Position numbers and translations under genes: made by a program
Notes under the pieces: generated by a model
Told to the model about the DNA's origin: nothing
The model's input: only the letters and a program-made list of their open reading frames with translations
Databases searched by the model: none
DNA from: Hymenobacter sp. BT188
Lineage (GTDB): Bacteria; Bacteroidota; Bacteroidia; Cytophagales; Hymenobacteraceae
Reading direction: 5' to 3'
Assembly (NCBI RefSeq): GCF_014333585.1
Contig: NZ_JACSCW010000005.1
Coordinates: forward strand, 124,001 to 188,000
DNA length: 64,000 bases
Shown here: in pieces, positions 40,218 through 50,450 of the stretch
How positions within the stretch are numbered: position 1 is the first letter of the stretch
Layout of the letters: the number at the start of each line of letters is the position of its first letter

Positions 40218-42614
40218 ATGCGTTACTTTCTTTTGCTAGTGGCCTGCGCGCTACTAACCCTGCCCACCCCATTGGCTGCCCAGCGGTCTACCGGCCCTGC
40301 CGCCTCACCGACTACCCCTCTGTCCGGCCCCGGGCCGGTGGCGACGCAAACTCCAGCGTCAGCGGCGGCTCGCTACCGCTACTGGGAAGCCGACGTCGAT
40401 TCCCTGCGCCAGTTGTTGACCACCCAACGCGCCGACACGGCCCGCCTGCGCACGCTCATGCACCTGGCCGATATAGCCCCCGTGTGGAGTGTGACTAACC
40501 CCAATGTAGAAGAGACGGCGGAACTGGCCCTGCTCAGTGCTCAACTGCACCAGCCCGAGCAGCGTGCCTACCGCCAGCAAGCGGCCGGAAACCGGCTCCG
40601 CCAAGCGAAGGATGTGGCGGCTGCCCTTGACAGCCTGAAAGCCGCCGTAGGGGAGTTCGACCGGCTGGGTCAGCCCGTGCCTCATCTGCTCAGTGTCATG
40701 CGTACGCTCTATAACCAGCTGAACCAGAACGAGGCCAAGGGCACTTACTACCAGACCAAGCTGGCCTATTACCGTCAGCGTGGGGCCACCGAAAACATGG
40801 CCGCCTGCCACCTCGGTTTGGGGAATTACTACGCGTACCAAGGCGACTACAACCAAGCCATCAGCCACTATCTGCCGCATGTGGCGCTGTATCGCACCTT
40901 CAATCGACGTTCCGCCGCGGGTCAGCTGGCCGTAGTCGGAGATATCTACGCCCAGTGGGGCAATACGGACAAAGCTCTGCATTACCTCCAGCAGTCGGTG
41001 GCCGAGCAGCGCCGCTGGGGCGGCGACCCCTTCTTTGGCTATAAAACTTTGGCGGAGGTGTATCTACAGCGGCAGGACTACCCAGCTGCCCTGCGCGCCC
41101 TCAACCAAGCCCTGCGGCGTCCAACGGGAACAGAAATAACTCCTTTGGCCATAAAGAAAGCTTACACCTTCACGCTGAGAGGGGCCGTGCTCTTAGCCCA
41201 GCAACAGCCGCAGAAAGCTGGGCCGTTGCTCCTAGCGGCTCAGCATTTGGTCGACTCGATGCAGTTGCCCCTAAACGCCCCGGCTGGTAACCTGGAGTTG
41301 GATGCCACCTGGGCGCGGTACTACGTCGCCACGGGTGATGCCGCCCGGGCGGAAACCCGCTGGCTCGCCGCTTACCGCAAAGCCCGGCAAGCGCAACGAA
41401 CGCCCCTACGCCTGACCTACCTGCGGGAGCTGACCCGCTTTTACCAGCAGCAGGGAAAACCTGGTCCGGCGGCGCGCTATGCCGTCGCTGCTTTAGCGTT
41501 GGGGGACTCGCTTGACACGCGGGAAGAGGCATTGCACGAGGCCCGTTACGAGATTGAGCAAGCCACCCAGGCGCAGACGGCTCGCATTGCCTCGCTGCGG
41601 CAAGCCCAGCAGAAGGATGCTGCCCGTGCTCGGCGCCAACGGAATATTCTGTGGGCTGTGCTAGGTGGGGCCGGACTGATTGCGGGGTTCTCGTTTTTGC
41701 TCTGGCGGAGCAACCAGCTCAAGCAACGGGCCAACGAGCAACTCAACCAACTGAATGCAGCCGTTACCAGTCAGAAGGGCGAACTGCAAACCCAGCGCGA
41801 CGAGCTCGACAAGTCGCTTACGGAGCTGCGCGCCACCCAGGCTCAACTGATTCAAAAGGAGAAAATGGCTTCGCTAGGTGAGCTGACGGCCGGCATTGCC
41901 CACGAAATTCAGAACCCGTTGAACTTCGTTAATAACTTCTCCGAAGTATCGGCCGAGTTGGTGGAGGAACTGGAAGAAGAGCAGCAGCGCCCCGCCCGCG
42001 ACGCGGCGCTGGAAGCCGAGCTGCTGGGCGACCTGAAGCAGAACTTGGTCAAAATTACCCAGCACGGACAGCGGGCGGCGGGCATCGTGCGCGGCATGCT
42101 GGAACACTCGCGCACCAGCGCCGGAGAGCGCCAACCCACCGACCTAAATCGTTTGACGGAGGAATACCTGCGCCTTGCTTATCAAGGCCAGCGGGCCACC
42201 GACAAGACCTTCAATGCCACGCTGCACACGGATTTTGCGGCTGACCTGGCTCCAGTGGAAATCGTGGGAGCGGACGTGGGCCGGGTACTGCTCAACTTAT
42301 TTAACAACGCTTTCTACGCTGTGCAAAAGCGCCAGCTACGGGGCGACGCCGGGTATCAGCCCACGGTGAGCGTCGAGACCAAGCGAGTGAACGGACAGGT
42401 AAAAATCCGGGTGCAGGACAACGGCCTCGGCATTCCGGCCGACGTGCAGGCAAAGATTTTTCAGCCCTTTTTCACCACCAAGCCCACGGGGGAAGGAACT
42501 GGACTAGGCCTGTCCCTAAGCCACGATATCATTGCCCAGGGCCACGGCGGAGTACTCGCCGTCGAAAGCCAGGAAGGGCGGGGCTCGGCCTTCACTATCA
42601 CCCTACCCGCTTAG
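40218..42614 (+). CDS. TPR sensor histidine kinase 1
   Basis: A 798-residue kinase from the ATG at 40218 (signal MRYFLLLVACALLTLPTPLA). A periplasmic TPR region covers about 55-460 (HLGLGNYYAYQGDYNQAISH). One membrane segment lies near 477-496 (ILWAVLGGAGLIAGFSFLLW), then a coiled coil at about 500-550. The HisKA box GELTAGIAHEIQNPLNFV has His 562. The HATPase domain has LNLFNNAFYAV, DNGLGIPADVQ and GTGLGLSLSHDII. It autophosphorylates His and passes phosphate to a response regulator that is not adjacent. The signal sensed by the TPR part is unknown. It is the first of three tandem paralogues. Confidence 0.93.
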   Translation: MRYFLLLVACALLTLPTPLAAQRSTGPAASPTTPLSGPGPVATQTPASAAARYRYWEADVDSLRQLLTTQRADTARLRTLMHLADIAPVWSVTNPNVEETAELALLSAQLHQPEQRAYRQQAAGNRLRQAKDVAAALDSLKAAVGEFDRLGQPVPHLLSVMRTLYNQLNQNEAKGTYYQTKLAYYRQRGATENMAACHLGLGNYYAYQGDYNQAISHYLPHVALYRTFNRRSAAGQLAVVGDIYAQWGNTDKALHYLQQSVAEQRRWGGDPFFGYKTLAEVYLQRQDYPAALRALNQALRRPTGTEITPLAIKKAYTFTLRGAVLLAQQQPQKAGPLLLAAQHLVDSMQLPLNAPAGNLELDATWARYYVATGDAARAETRWLAAYRKARQAQRTPLRLTYLRELTRFYQQQGKPGPAARYAVAALALGDSLDTREEALHEARYEIEQATQAQTARIASLRQAQQKDAARARRQRNILWAVLGGAGLIAGFSFLLWRSNQLKQRANEQLNQLNAAVTSQKGELQTQRDELDKSLTELRATQAQLIQKEKMASLGELTAGIAHEIQNPLNFVNNFSEVSAELVEELEEEQQRPARDAALEAELLGDLKQNLVKITQHGQRAAGIVRGMLEHSRTSAGERQPTDLNRLTEEYLRLAYQGQRATDKTFNATLHTDFAADLAPVEIVGADVGRVLLNLFNNAFYAVQKRQLRGDAGYQPTVSVETKRVNGQVKIRVQDNGLGIPADVQAKIFQPFFTTKPTGEGTGLGLSLSHDIIAQGHGGVLAVESQEGRGSAFTITLPA

Positions 42615-42627
42615 TTCTTTAGTATCT

Positions 42628-44997
42628 ATGTCAACTTTTCCGCTACCTCGGCTGAAACAGGACGCTGGGCTTTTGAGCCTGGTGCTAACGTTCCTGCTCT
42701 TATCCAGCGGTCCGCTGGCGGCTCAAACCTTTTCGCGACGCTACTGGGATGCCAAACTGGATTCGCTGCGGCAGTTGCTGACTACCCAACACGCCGACAC
42801 GGCTCGCTTGCGGACCTTGATGCATTTGGACGACCTCGGAGGCTATACCTCGGTCGCCGAGAAAATCCCGATAAGTCAGGAATTGGTGCAGCTCACGCGC
42901 CGGCTCCAGCGCCCCGAGGCTGCCGCGTATCGGCTGTCCTATGCCTGGTTAACCTTATCCCAGGCCAAAGCGCCGCTGGCCCAACAACTCGACTCGGCCC
43001 GGGCGACCCTCGCCGCGTTTGACCGAGTAGGGCGACCCGTGCCGAGAGTGCTTTATGGGCTGTATCCGCTGATGAGGGCACTCGAGCTTCCGGAGACGTA
43101 CGTAGCCTTCTTCCAAGCCCAGGCGGCGCTCTACCAACGGCGCGGCGCACGGGAGAACCTGTACATGTGCTATCGTATCCTGGGGGGTCAACACGTGCGG
43201 CAGGGGGACTATAACCAAGGCATCAGCTACATGCTGCGCGCTGCCGACCTGGCCAGCACCTTCAGCCGTTATCTGCAGGCAAACGAGTTGCAAGTGGCCG
43301 GCACCTGGTACGCGGATTGGGGCAACCCAACCAAGGCCCTGCACTTTCTGCGTCAGTCCCTGACCGTGCTCGCGGCCCTGCCCCCGCGCGCCGGGTTCGA
43401 CACGAACAGCTTCATCTACCGCGGTATGGCTCAGGCCTACCGTCAGTTGCACGACTACCCCGCCGCCCTGCGCTACGCCAACCTGGCCCTGGAGGCCACC
43501 CCCACCGACACAACTCGCCGCTACGTCGCCAGCCAGCCAGGGGATTACGCTCACTCCTTAGCCCTAAAAGGGGCGCTCTTGCTCAACCTCGGTCGTCTGA
43601 GTGAGGCGAGACCCCTGCTAGCGCGGGCGCAGCAGCTGGCCGATTCGCTCCAGCTAGCCTTGTACAACACCGACGGCGCCCTGGAGCTGGATGCCAGCTG
43701 GGCACGCTACTACATGACTCGGGATGAGCCGGCGCGGGCCGAAGCCTACTGGCGCATGGCCTACGCGAAGGCTCGACAGATTAAGCGCGTACCCTTGCAG
43801 CTGGCGTATCTGCGCGGGCTAGCTGACTTCTACACCCGGCAAGGGAAAGCAGTGCCGGCCGCCCGCTACTCCCAGGCGGCGCTGGCCCTGACCGATTCCC
43901 TGGCAGTCCAGCAGGGGGCATTTCACGTCGCCCAGTATGAGTTCGAGCGGGCCGACCGCGTCCAGCAGGCCCGCATTGCCTCGCTGCGGCAAGCCCAAGT
44001 GCAGGAAGCGGCTCGTGCTCGCCGCCAACGAAATATTCTGTGGGCTGTGCTAGGTGGGGCTGGACTGATTGCTGGGTTCTCCTTTTTGCTCTGGCGCAGC
44101 AACCGCCTCAAGCAGCGGGCCAACGAGCAGCTCAATCAGCTAAATGCGGCCGTTACCACGCAAAAACAGGAATTGCAAAGCCAGCGCGACCAACTAGACA
44201 CTTCGCTCACGAAGCTGCGAGCCACCCAGGCCCAACTGATTCAGAAGGAAAAGATGGCTTCTTTGGGGGAGCTAACCGCCGGCATTGCGCACGAGATTCA
44301 GAACCCCTTGAACTTCGTGACCAATTTCTCGGACGTATCAGCGGAGTTAGTCGAAGAACTCCAGGAAGCCCTAGCCGTCAATGACGCCGCCGAAGCAACC
44401 GAACTAGCCGGCGATTTAGCCCAGAACCTGACGAAAATCAGTCACCACGGGCGTCGGGCGTCGGGCATCGTCAAGGGCATGTTGGAACACAGCCGTACCA
44501 GTGAAGGGGAACGGGTACCCACGAACCTGAACGCCCTGGCCGACGAGTACCTGCGCCTGGCTTACCAAGGGCTGCGGGCCACCGATAAAAGCTTCAACGT
44601 GACGCTACACACAGATTACGGGGACGAATTGCCCCCCGTGACGATGGTCGGGACGGATGTAGGCCGGGTGCTGCTCAATCTCTACAGCAATGCCTTTTAT
44701 GCCGTGCGCCAGCGCCAGCAAGCAGGGGAGCCAGAGTATCAGCCTACCGTGCGCGTCGAGACAAAGCGGGTGAATGGACAGGTGGAAATCCGCGTGCAAG
44801 ACAACGGTACCGGCATTCCTGCCGCCGTGCAAGCGAAAATCTTTCAACCTTTCTTCACCACTAAGCCACCGGGGGAAGGCACGGGCTTAGGTCTCTCGCT
44901 GAGCTACGATATTATCACTCAGGGCCACGGTGGTGCCCTCACGGTGGACAGCCAAGAAGGGCACGGGACCACCTTCACTATCACTTTCCTCCTCTAG
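42628..44997 (+). CDS. TPR sensor histidine kinase 2
   Basis: A 789-residue paralogue from the ATG at 42628, 13 bases after kinase 1. Signal peptide, TPR region, membrane segment, coiled coil and kinase core follow the same plan. His 555 is in GIAHEIQNPLNFV, and the ATPase boxes are NLYSNAFYAV, DNGTGIPAAVQ and GTGLGLSLSYDII. The transmitter half is much more like kinase 1 than the TPR half is, and a 28-nt stretch around the membrane segment is identical at DNA level (AATATTCTGTGGGCTGTGCT...). This suggests gene conversion or recent duplication with divergence of the sensor. Confidence 0.92.
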   Translation: MSTFPLPRLKQDAGLLSLVLTFLLLSSGPLAAQTFSRRYWDAKLDSLRQLLTTQHADTARLRTLMHLDDLGGYTSVAEKIPISQELVQLTRRLQRPEAAAYRLSYAWLTLSQAKAPLAQQLDSARATLAAFDRVGRPVPRVLYGLYPLMRALELPETYVAFFQAQAALYQRRGARENLYMCYRILGGQHVRQGDYNQGISYMLRAADLASTFSRYLQANELQVAGTWYADWGNPTKALHFLRQSLTVLAALPPRAGFDTNSFIYRGMAQAYRQLHDYPAALRYANLALEATPTDTTRRYVASQPGDYAHSLALKGALLLNLGRLSEARPLLARAQQLADSLQLALYNTDGALELDASWARYYMTRDEPARAEAYWRMAYAKARQIKRVPLQLAYLRGLADFYTRQGKAVPAARYSQAALALTDSLAVQQGAFHVAQYEFERADRVQQARIASLRQAQVQEAARARRQRNILWAVLGGAGLIAGFSFLLWRSNRLKQRANEQLNQLNAAVTTQKQELQSQRDQLDTSLTKLRATQAQLIQKEKMASLGELTAGIAHEIQNPLNFVTNFSDVSAELVEELQEALAVNDAAEATELAGDLAQNLTKISHHGRRASGIVKGMLEHSRTSEGERVPTNLNALADEYLRLAYQGLRATDKSFNVTLHTDYGDELPPVTMVGTDVGRVLLNLYSNAFYAVRQRQQAGEPEYQPTVRVETKRVNGQVEIRVQDNGTGIPAAVQAKIFQPFFTTKPPGEGTGLGLSLSYDIITQGHGGALTVDSQEGHGTTFTITFLL

Positions 44998-45000
44998 CGT

Positions 45001-47289
45001 ATGACTGTTTTCTTCTTGCGCCGAGTGGCGGGGTGGCTCGTCCTCGGGCTATTGGTGCTGAGTTACGGACCAGTGAGGGCGCAAACAACGGTGCAATCGG
45101 CGGCCCGCCACCGCTACTGGGAAGCCGACGCTGATTCGCTGCGCCAAGTACTCAGCGGTCATCGCTCCGATACGGCCCGGCTGCGTACCCTGCTGCACCT
45201 AATCGATTGCTCGTTGTACGCCTCGGAACTGGCAGGGACCGACTTGGCCGCGGTCGTGGCGCTAACCAAGCACCTGCGCCGCCCGGAACACCGCGCCTAC
45301 CGCTTGCTGCTGGCCGGGACACAGGTGGAGGCCGCCGCCGCGCTCGACAGCCTGCAAGCGGCCGTGACGGCCTTCGACCAGCTGTCTCGGCCGGCGCCGT
45401 GGCTTCTGGCCCGCCTGCGCGAGGTCTTCAGCGCCCTCAACCGCGAAGACGCCCGCCTGGCTTACTACCAAGCTAAATGCGCTCAATACCTGCGCAGCGG
45501 GGACACCATTAGCCTGGCTGTGTGCTATCACGCCCTGGGCGGCTCCTACACCTACCGGGGCGATTACAACCAAGCCACCAGCCAGTACCTGCGGGCCGCG
45601 GAACTAGGCCGCTCGGTCTCCCCGAACTTCTACCACGGCCTTCTGGTGAGTGTGGCCGGCAGCTACGCCAAATGGGGCAACTACGCCAAGGCCCTGCATT
45701 ACCTGCGCTTATCAACCCGGACCAGGAATAGCAGGACCAACCGGGGCACTTATCTTCGCTTGTTGGGCTATGTATACTTCCAGCAACGGGACTACCCGGC
45801 CGCCCTGCGCGCGGCCGACCAGGTGCTCACCTTCGCCGCCGGTTCAGGACCCGCCCCGGCGCGTAGCATCCTGAACGCCAAGGCATACGCCTTGGTGCTG
45901 AAAAGCCAGTCACTGCTCGCCTTAGGCCACGTGGCCGAAGCCGGCGGGCTGCTGCCCCAGGCCCAGCACCTGGCCGATTCGCTGCGGCTGCCGCTGGTCA
46001 CGACGGCCGCCGCGCTGGAGCTGGACGCAGCCTGGGCGCAGTACTACGTCGCTACGGGCGACCAGGACCGGGCGGAAACCCACTGGCTCGCCGCCTACGG
46101 CAAAGCCCGCCAGGCCCACAGCACCCCGCTGCGACTGGCCTACCTGCGGGAGTTGACGCGCTTTTACCAGCAGCAGGGAAAGCCCGCTCCCGCCGCGCGT
46201 TATGCCGTCGCCGCTTTGGCCTTAGCGGATTCGCTGGACACCAAGGAAGGGGCGATGCACGTGGCCCGCTACGAGATTGAGCAAGCCGACCGTGCCCAGA
46301 CGGCCCGCATTGCGGGCTTGCGGCAAGCCCAGCAGCAGGACGCCGCCCGTGCCCGCCGTCAGCGGAACATCCTCTGGGCGGTATTGGGTGGGGCAAGCCT
46401 GATTGCCGGCTTCTCGTTTTTACTCTGGCGCAGCAACCGGCTCAAGCAGCGGGCCAATGAACAACTCGAGCGGCAACGCGACGAGACGGCCCAGGCTCTG
46501 ACGGAGCTGCGCACGACCCAGGCCCAACTGATTCAGAAAGAGAAGATGGCCTCGCTGGGGGAACTCACAGCCGGTATCGCCCACGAGATTCAGAACCCCT
46601 TGAACTTCGTGACTAACTTCTCGGACGTGAGTACGGAGTTGATGTTGGAGCTGCAGGAAGCCCACCTAGGGGGCGATGGCGAGGAGGTGGCCGCCCTGGC
46701 CGGAGACGTGACGGAGAACCTGACCAAAATCCGCCAGCACGGGCAACGGGCCAGCAGTATTGTACGCGGCATGCTCGAGCACGCCCGTCCCAGCAGCGGG
46801 GAGCGAATTCCGACCAACATCAATGCGCTGTGTGAGGAATACCTGCGCCTAGCCTACCAGGGGCAGCGCACGAAAACGCCATTGTTTGAGGTCGAGGTAA
46901 TCACGGATTTTGCCCCCCAGATACCTTTAACAAACCTCGTAGCTGCCGACCTGGGGCGGGTGTTGCTCAACCTCTACAGCAATGCCTTCTACGCTCTACA
47001 TGCGCGGCAGCAGGGAAGCGAGCAGGATTTTACGCCGACGCTCCGGGTGAGCACAAAACACGGAGGGAAACACGTGGAAATTCGGGTAGAAGACAACGCC
47101 ACCGGTATGCCCGAGAGCGTCCAGGCGAAAATCTTCCAGCCCTTCTTTACCACCAAGCCAACGGGGGAGGGTACGGGTCTGGGTCTTTCCCTCTCCTATG
47201 ACATTATTGCCCAGGGCCATGGTGGCACGCTCAGCGTCGAAAGCCAGGAAGGCCGCGGCACGACATTTATTATCACCCTGCCCGTGTAG
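45001..47289 (+). CDS. TPR sensor histidine kinase 3
   Basis: A 762-residue third paralogue whose ATG is 3 bases after the kinase 2 stop, so translation is probably coupled. The plan is the same, but the coiled coil after the membrane segment is shorter (NEQLERQRDETAQALTELRT), which accounts for most of the length difference. His 528 is in GIAHEIQNPLNFV. In the G1 box the first Gly is Ala (DNATGMP, not DNGTGIP), which may lower ATP affinity. N and G2 boxes are intact. No response regulator follows. Confidence 0.9.
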   Translation: MTVFFLRRVAGWLVLGLLVLSYGPVRAQTTVQSAARHRYWEADADSLRQVLSGHRSDTARLRTLLHLIDCSLYASELAGTDLAAVVALTKHLRRPEHRAYRLLLAGTQVEAAAALDSLQAAVTAFDQLSRPAPWLLARLREVFSALNREDARLAYYQAKCAQYLRSGDTISLAVCYHALGGSYTYRGDYNQATSQYLRAAELGRSVSPNFYHGLLVSVAGSYAKWGNYAKALHYLRLSTRTRNSRTNRGTYLRLLGYVYFQQRDYPAALRAADQVLTFAAGSGPAPARSILNAKAYALVLKSQSLLALGHVAEAGGLLPQAQHLADSLRLPLVTTAAALELDAAWAQYYVATGDQDRAETHWLAAYGKARQAHSTPLRLAYLRELTRFYQQQGKPAPAARYAVAALALADSLDTKEGAMHVARYEIEQADRAQTARIAGLRQAQQQDAARARRQRNILWAVLGGASLIAGFSFLLWRSNRLKQRANEQLERQRDETAQALTELRTTQAQLIQKEKMASLGELTAGIAHEIQNPLNFVTNFSDVSTELMLELQEAHLGGDGEEVAALAGDVTENLTKIRQHGQRASSIVRGMLEHARPSSGERIPTNINALCEEYLRLAYQGQRTKTPLFEVEVITDFAPQIPLTNLVAADLGRVLLNLYSNAFYALHARQQGSEQDFTPTLRVSTKHGGKHVEIRVEDNATGMPESVQAKIFQPFFTTKPTGEGTGLGLSLSYDIIAQGHGGTLSVESQEGRGTTFIITLPV

Positions 47290-47635
47290 CTTGTGCTCTA
47301 AACTAAGTGTGGGGGCTTGCAGCCGCTATTTTCACTACTGGTACATCTGCCAATCTGCTATATTAAAGGCTCTGATATAGTTTCTCACCTCGCCAAGTTC
47401 CTGAACACTACTCTATGCCAAAACCTACAAACTGCTCCGGCCGAAAGCCTACTGACTATTATGGGAGACTGGAAAAACAGGCTTTAAAGCCCGTACCAAT
47501 TCCCGCTCAATATTCCGAACGCAGTAAAGAGACCACTTGTCAACGAGCCATTGACGGGGGGCAAATTTTGCTCCCACCACTTGCATTCTGCACACTCGAG
47601 GGTGATTTTAAGCTCATCTTCTTCCTTCCTCAACT
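47290..47635. other. Intergenic stretch without a gene
   Basis: About 346 bases lie between kinase 3 and the M14 peptidase. Only a compact self-complementary GGGGGCAAA/TTTTGCTCCC near 47557-47575 stands out. A 74-codon frame here has no family features. Confidence 0.5.
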
Positions 47636-50308
47636 ATGAAAAAGTATTACGGTTTGCTGCTGCTCTTGCTAGCATCGCTTCCAGCCTTAGCTCAAACCAA
47701 ATCCAATCTGGCGTATTACCTGCCCCAGACAGTTACCTATAACCCAGCCATCCCAACGCCGGCCTCGGTGCTGGGCTATGAAGTGGGAGAATGGCACGTG
47801 AGCCACGACCAGTTGCTCATGTATATGCGGGCCGTGGATGCGGCCTCCGACCGGGTTACGCTCACGGAATACGCTCGCACGCATGAGCACCGGCCGCTGG
47901 TATTACTGACGATTACCTCACCCGAAAACCAGCGCAACATCGCGCAAATCAAGGCGCAGCACCATCAGCTAACCGACCCGGCCGCATCAGGTCGGCTGGA
48001 TATCAGCCGGATGCCGGCTGTGCTCTGGATGGGATATAGCGTGCACGGCAATGAGCCTAGCGGCACCAACGCCTCTCTCCTAGCCGTGTATTATCTGGCA
48101 GCGGCCCAGGGCTCAGACATCGATCAAACGCTGCGCAACACGGTGATTCTGGTAGACCCCAGCATCAATCCTGACGGTATGAGCCGGTTTGCCAGTTGGG
48201 TAAACTCGCGTCGTAGCAAAACGCTTGTAACCGACCCCAATAACCAGGAGCAAAACGAAACCTGGCCCAGCGGACGCTTCAATCATTACTGGTTTGACCT
48301 CAACCGGGACTGGCTGCCGCTTCAGCACCCCGAGTCACGGGGGCGCCTCCAGCAGTTCCATGCCTGGAAGCCCAATCTGCTGACGGATCACCATGAGATG
48401 GGCACCAATTCCACGTTCTTCTTTCAGCCCGGCGTACCTGCGCGCAAGCACCCTCTTACTCCGAACCGCAACTTCGAACTCACAAAAAGCATTGCTGGCT
48501 ACCACGCTAAAGCTTTGGATAAGATTGGCTCCCTGTACTTTACAGAAGAAGGATACGATGACTTCTACTACGGCAAGGGCTCAACCTATCCCGACGTGAA
48601 TGGGGCCGTAGGCATCTTGTTTGAGCAGGCCAGCACCCGAGGCCACGCCCAAGAAAGCGTGAACGGCGTGTTGCGCTTTCCCTTCGCCATTCGCAACCAG
48701 GTAGCCACTACGCTCTCGTCCATTGCAGCCGTGCAAGCGATGCGGGTCGATTTGCTGACTTACCAGCGCGACTTTTACCAACAAGCAGCACGCGAAGCGC
48801 GTGATCAGGGTGTGCAAGCCTACGTGTTTGGTGCCGATCAGGATCCTGCGCGCTCCTCCGAGCTGGCTCGTATTATTCACCAGCACCAGATTGCCATATA
48901 TCGCCCCAAAAGCCCCCTGAAGCTGGATGGCCACACTTTTACGCCCTCCAATGCTTATATAGTGCCCACCGATCAGCCCCAGTTTCGGCTGATTCAGTCT
49001 ATGTTCGAGGAGCGTACGAAGTTTCAGGACAGTATTTTCTATGATATCTCCGCTTGGACTCTGCCTCACGCGTTTGGACTAGCCACTGCCTCCGTGACCA
49101 AAGCCCCTAAATCGGGCTTACTAGGCCAGCGCCTCGACAGCATTAGTTTTCCAACGGGCCGATTAGTGGGCGATAAAACTGCCTACGCGTATGCCTTTAG
49201 CTGGCACGGCTATTATGCTCCTCGAGCCCTAAATACCCTGCTGGCCCGCAAAGTGACGGTGAAAGTAGCCACCGAGCCGTTTTACATCGGCACCCAGAAA
49301 ATGGATTACGGCAGCATTCTGGTGCCAGCGGGTTTGCAAACAGTTTCCGCCGACACCCTTTACGCCCTCATGCAACGAGTAGCCGCGGAAAATGGCCTCG
49401 ACGTGGTGGGCATTACCACTGGCTTGTCGGAGCAGGGACTAAAGCTGGGTAGCGCAAACTTTCTGACCTTGAAAAAACCCGAAATTATGCTGCTGGCTGG
49501 TACGGGGGTGAGCCCAGCTGAGGTAGGTGAAGCGTGGCACCTGCTCGATCAACGCTTCGGCATGACGCCGAGCCTTGTTGCTCCCGAAGCACTAGACCGC
49601 GTTAATCTGGACAGGTACACGGTTATTGTCATGTCGGATGGAATTTACAACGGCATTTCTGCTCCTACTCGCGAGAAATTGCGCACGTGGGTACAGCGGG
49701 GCAACACGTTGCTAGCCCTTGGTAGAGGAGCTAAGTGGCTAGCCGACAATGGACTTTCTACCGCTAAGTTTAAAGCCGTTGGCTCCATACCGACACCTGT
49801 CGCCCCAGAAGTGGCGGCCGGAGCCGGTACGTCGGGGCCTCCTACTCCTAAGGTAGCCTCCCCTGCAGCACCGCCCCAGCCAAGGATTGCCCCCCAGCAG
49901 CCGTATGTGAGCATGCGTAATACTTCTAGCGCTCAGGAAATTCCGGGCTCTATCTTTCATGCCCGCCTCGATTTGACGCACCCGCTAGGCTACGGCTACG
50001 ACAGTCCCGATGTATTCTTGTTTCGCGACCATACCGTATTCATGGAGCGCTCGGCTAGTCCTTATGCCAATCCGCTGATGTATACCGCCCAGCCTTTAGC
50101 CAGCGGATTCATTTCTAAAGCGAACGAGCGGAAGCTACGCAGCACCGCCGCTGTGGATATTGCCGACGTCGGCGCTGGTCGTGTTATTTCCTTGATAGAT
50201 AATCCCAACTTTCGGGCATTCTGGTACGGCACCAACAAGCTGTTTTTAAACAGCATCTTTTTCGGGCAATTCATGCGTGCCGGCAGCCCAATCCCAAGTG
50301 AGGAGTAA
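47636..50308 (+). CDS. M14-family zinc carboxypeptidase, exported
   Basis: An 890-residue protein with a signal peptide (MKKYYGLLLLLLASLPALAQ). The zinc site is made by the H and E of WMGYSVHGNEPSGTNA and a later His in LTDHHEMGTNSTFFF. The catalytic Glu is probably in GILFEQASTRG. The C-terminal part (about 615-890) has an amidotransferase-like fold (YTVIVMSDGIYNGIS) and a Pro/Ala-rich linker near 715-755. It hydrolyses peptides, probably from the C-terminus, outside the inner membrane. It stands alone after the kinase array. Confidence 0.9.
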   Translation: MKKYYGLLLLLLASLPALAQTKSNLAYYLPQTVTYNPAIPTPASVLGYEVGEWHVSHDQLLMYMRAVDAASDRVTLTEYARTHEHRPLVLLTITSPENQRNIAQIKAQHHQLTDPAASGRLDISRMPAVLWMGYSVHGNEPSGTNASLLAVYYLAAAQGSDIDQTLRNTVILVDPSINPDGMSRFASWVNSRRSKTLVTDPNNQEQNETWPSGRFNHYWFDLNRDWLPLQHPESRGRLQQFHAWKPNLLTDHHEMGTNSTFFFQPGVPARKHPLTPNRNFELTKSIAGYHAKALDKIGSLYFTEEGYDDFYYGKGSTYPDVNGAVGILFEQASTRGHAQESVNGVLRFPFAIRNQVATTLSSIAAVQAMRVDLLTYQRDFYQQAAREARDQGVQAYVFGADQDPARSSELARIIHQHQIAIYRPKSPLKLDGHTFTPSNAYIVPTDQPQFRLIQSMFEERTKFQDSIFYDISAWTLPHAFGLATASVTKAPKSGLLGQRLDSISFPTGRLVGDKTAYAYAFSWHGYYAPRALNTLLARKVTVKVATEPFYIGTQKMDYGSILVPAGLQTVSADTLYALMQRVAAENGLDVVGITTGLSEQGLKLGSANFLTLKKPEIMLLAGTGVSPAEVGEAWHLLDQRFGMTPSLVAPEALDRVNLDRYTVIVMSDGIYNGISAPTREKLRTWVQRGNTLLALGRGAKWLADNGLSTAKFKAVGSIPTPVAPEVAAGAGTSGPPTPKVASPAAPPQPRIAPQQPYVSMRNTSSAQEIPGSIFHARLDLTHPLGYGYDSPDVFLFRDHTVFMERSASPYANPLMYTAQPLASGFISKANERKLRSTAAVDIADVGAGRVISLIDNPNFRAFWYGTNKLFLNSIFFGQFMRAGSPIPSEE

Positions 50309-50402
50309 TTTTGAGGCTTCATCCTGTTTAGTGTTAATGACTGCTTTTCGAGTTGAGAGCTTTCTGCTGATAGGGATGATATAGGCCGTTCTATTCAGAA
50401 TT

Positions 50403-50450
50403 GAAAAGCCGCTAAGAGTTGCCCAGTATGGCGGTTCTTGGCGGCTTTTC
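50403..50450 (+). terminator. Intrinsic terminator downstream of the M14 peptidase
   Basis: The arms GAAAAGCCGCTAAGA and TCTTGGCGGCTTTTC pair with a single G-U and end in a short T run, about 95 bases after the peptidase stop. Confidence 0.75.

Noticed and set aside
47415..47639. Plus-strand frame of 74 codons before the M14 peptidase
   Set aside because: No family features or ribosome-binding site, and it overlaps the start of the peptidase; more likely intergenic sequence.
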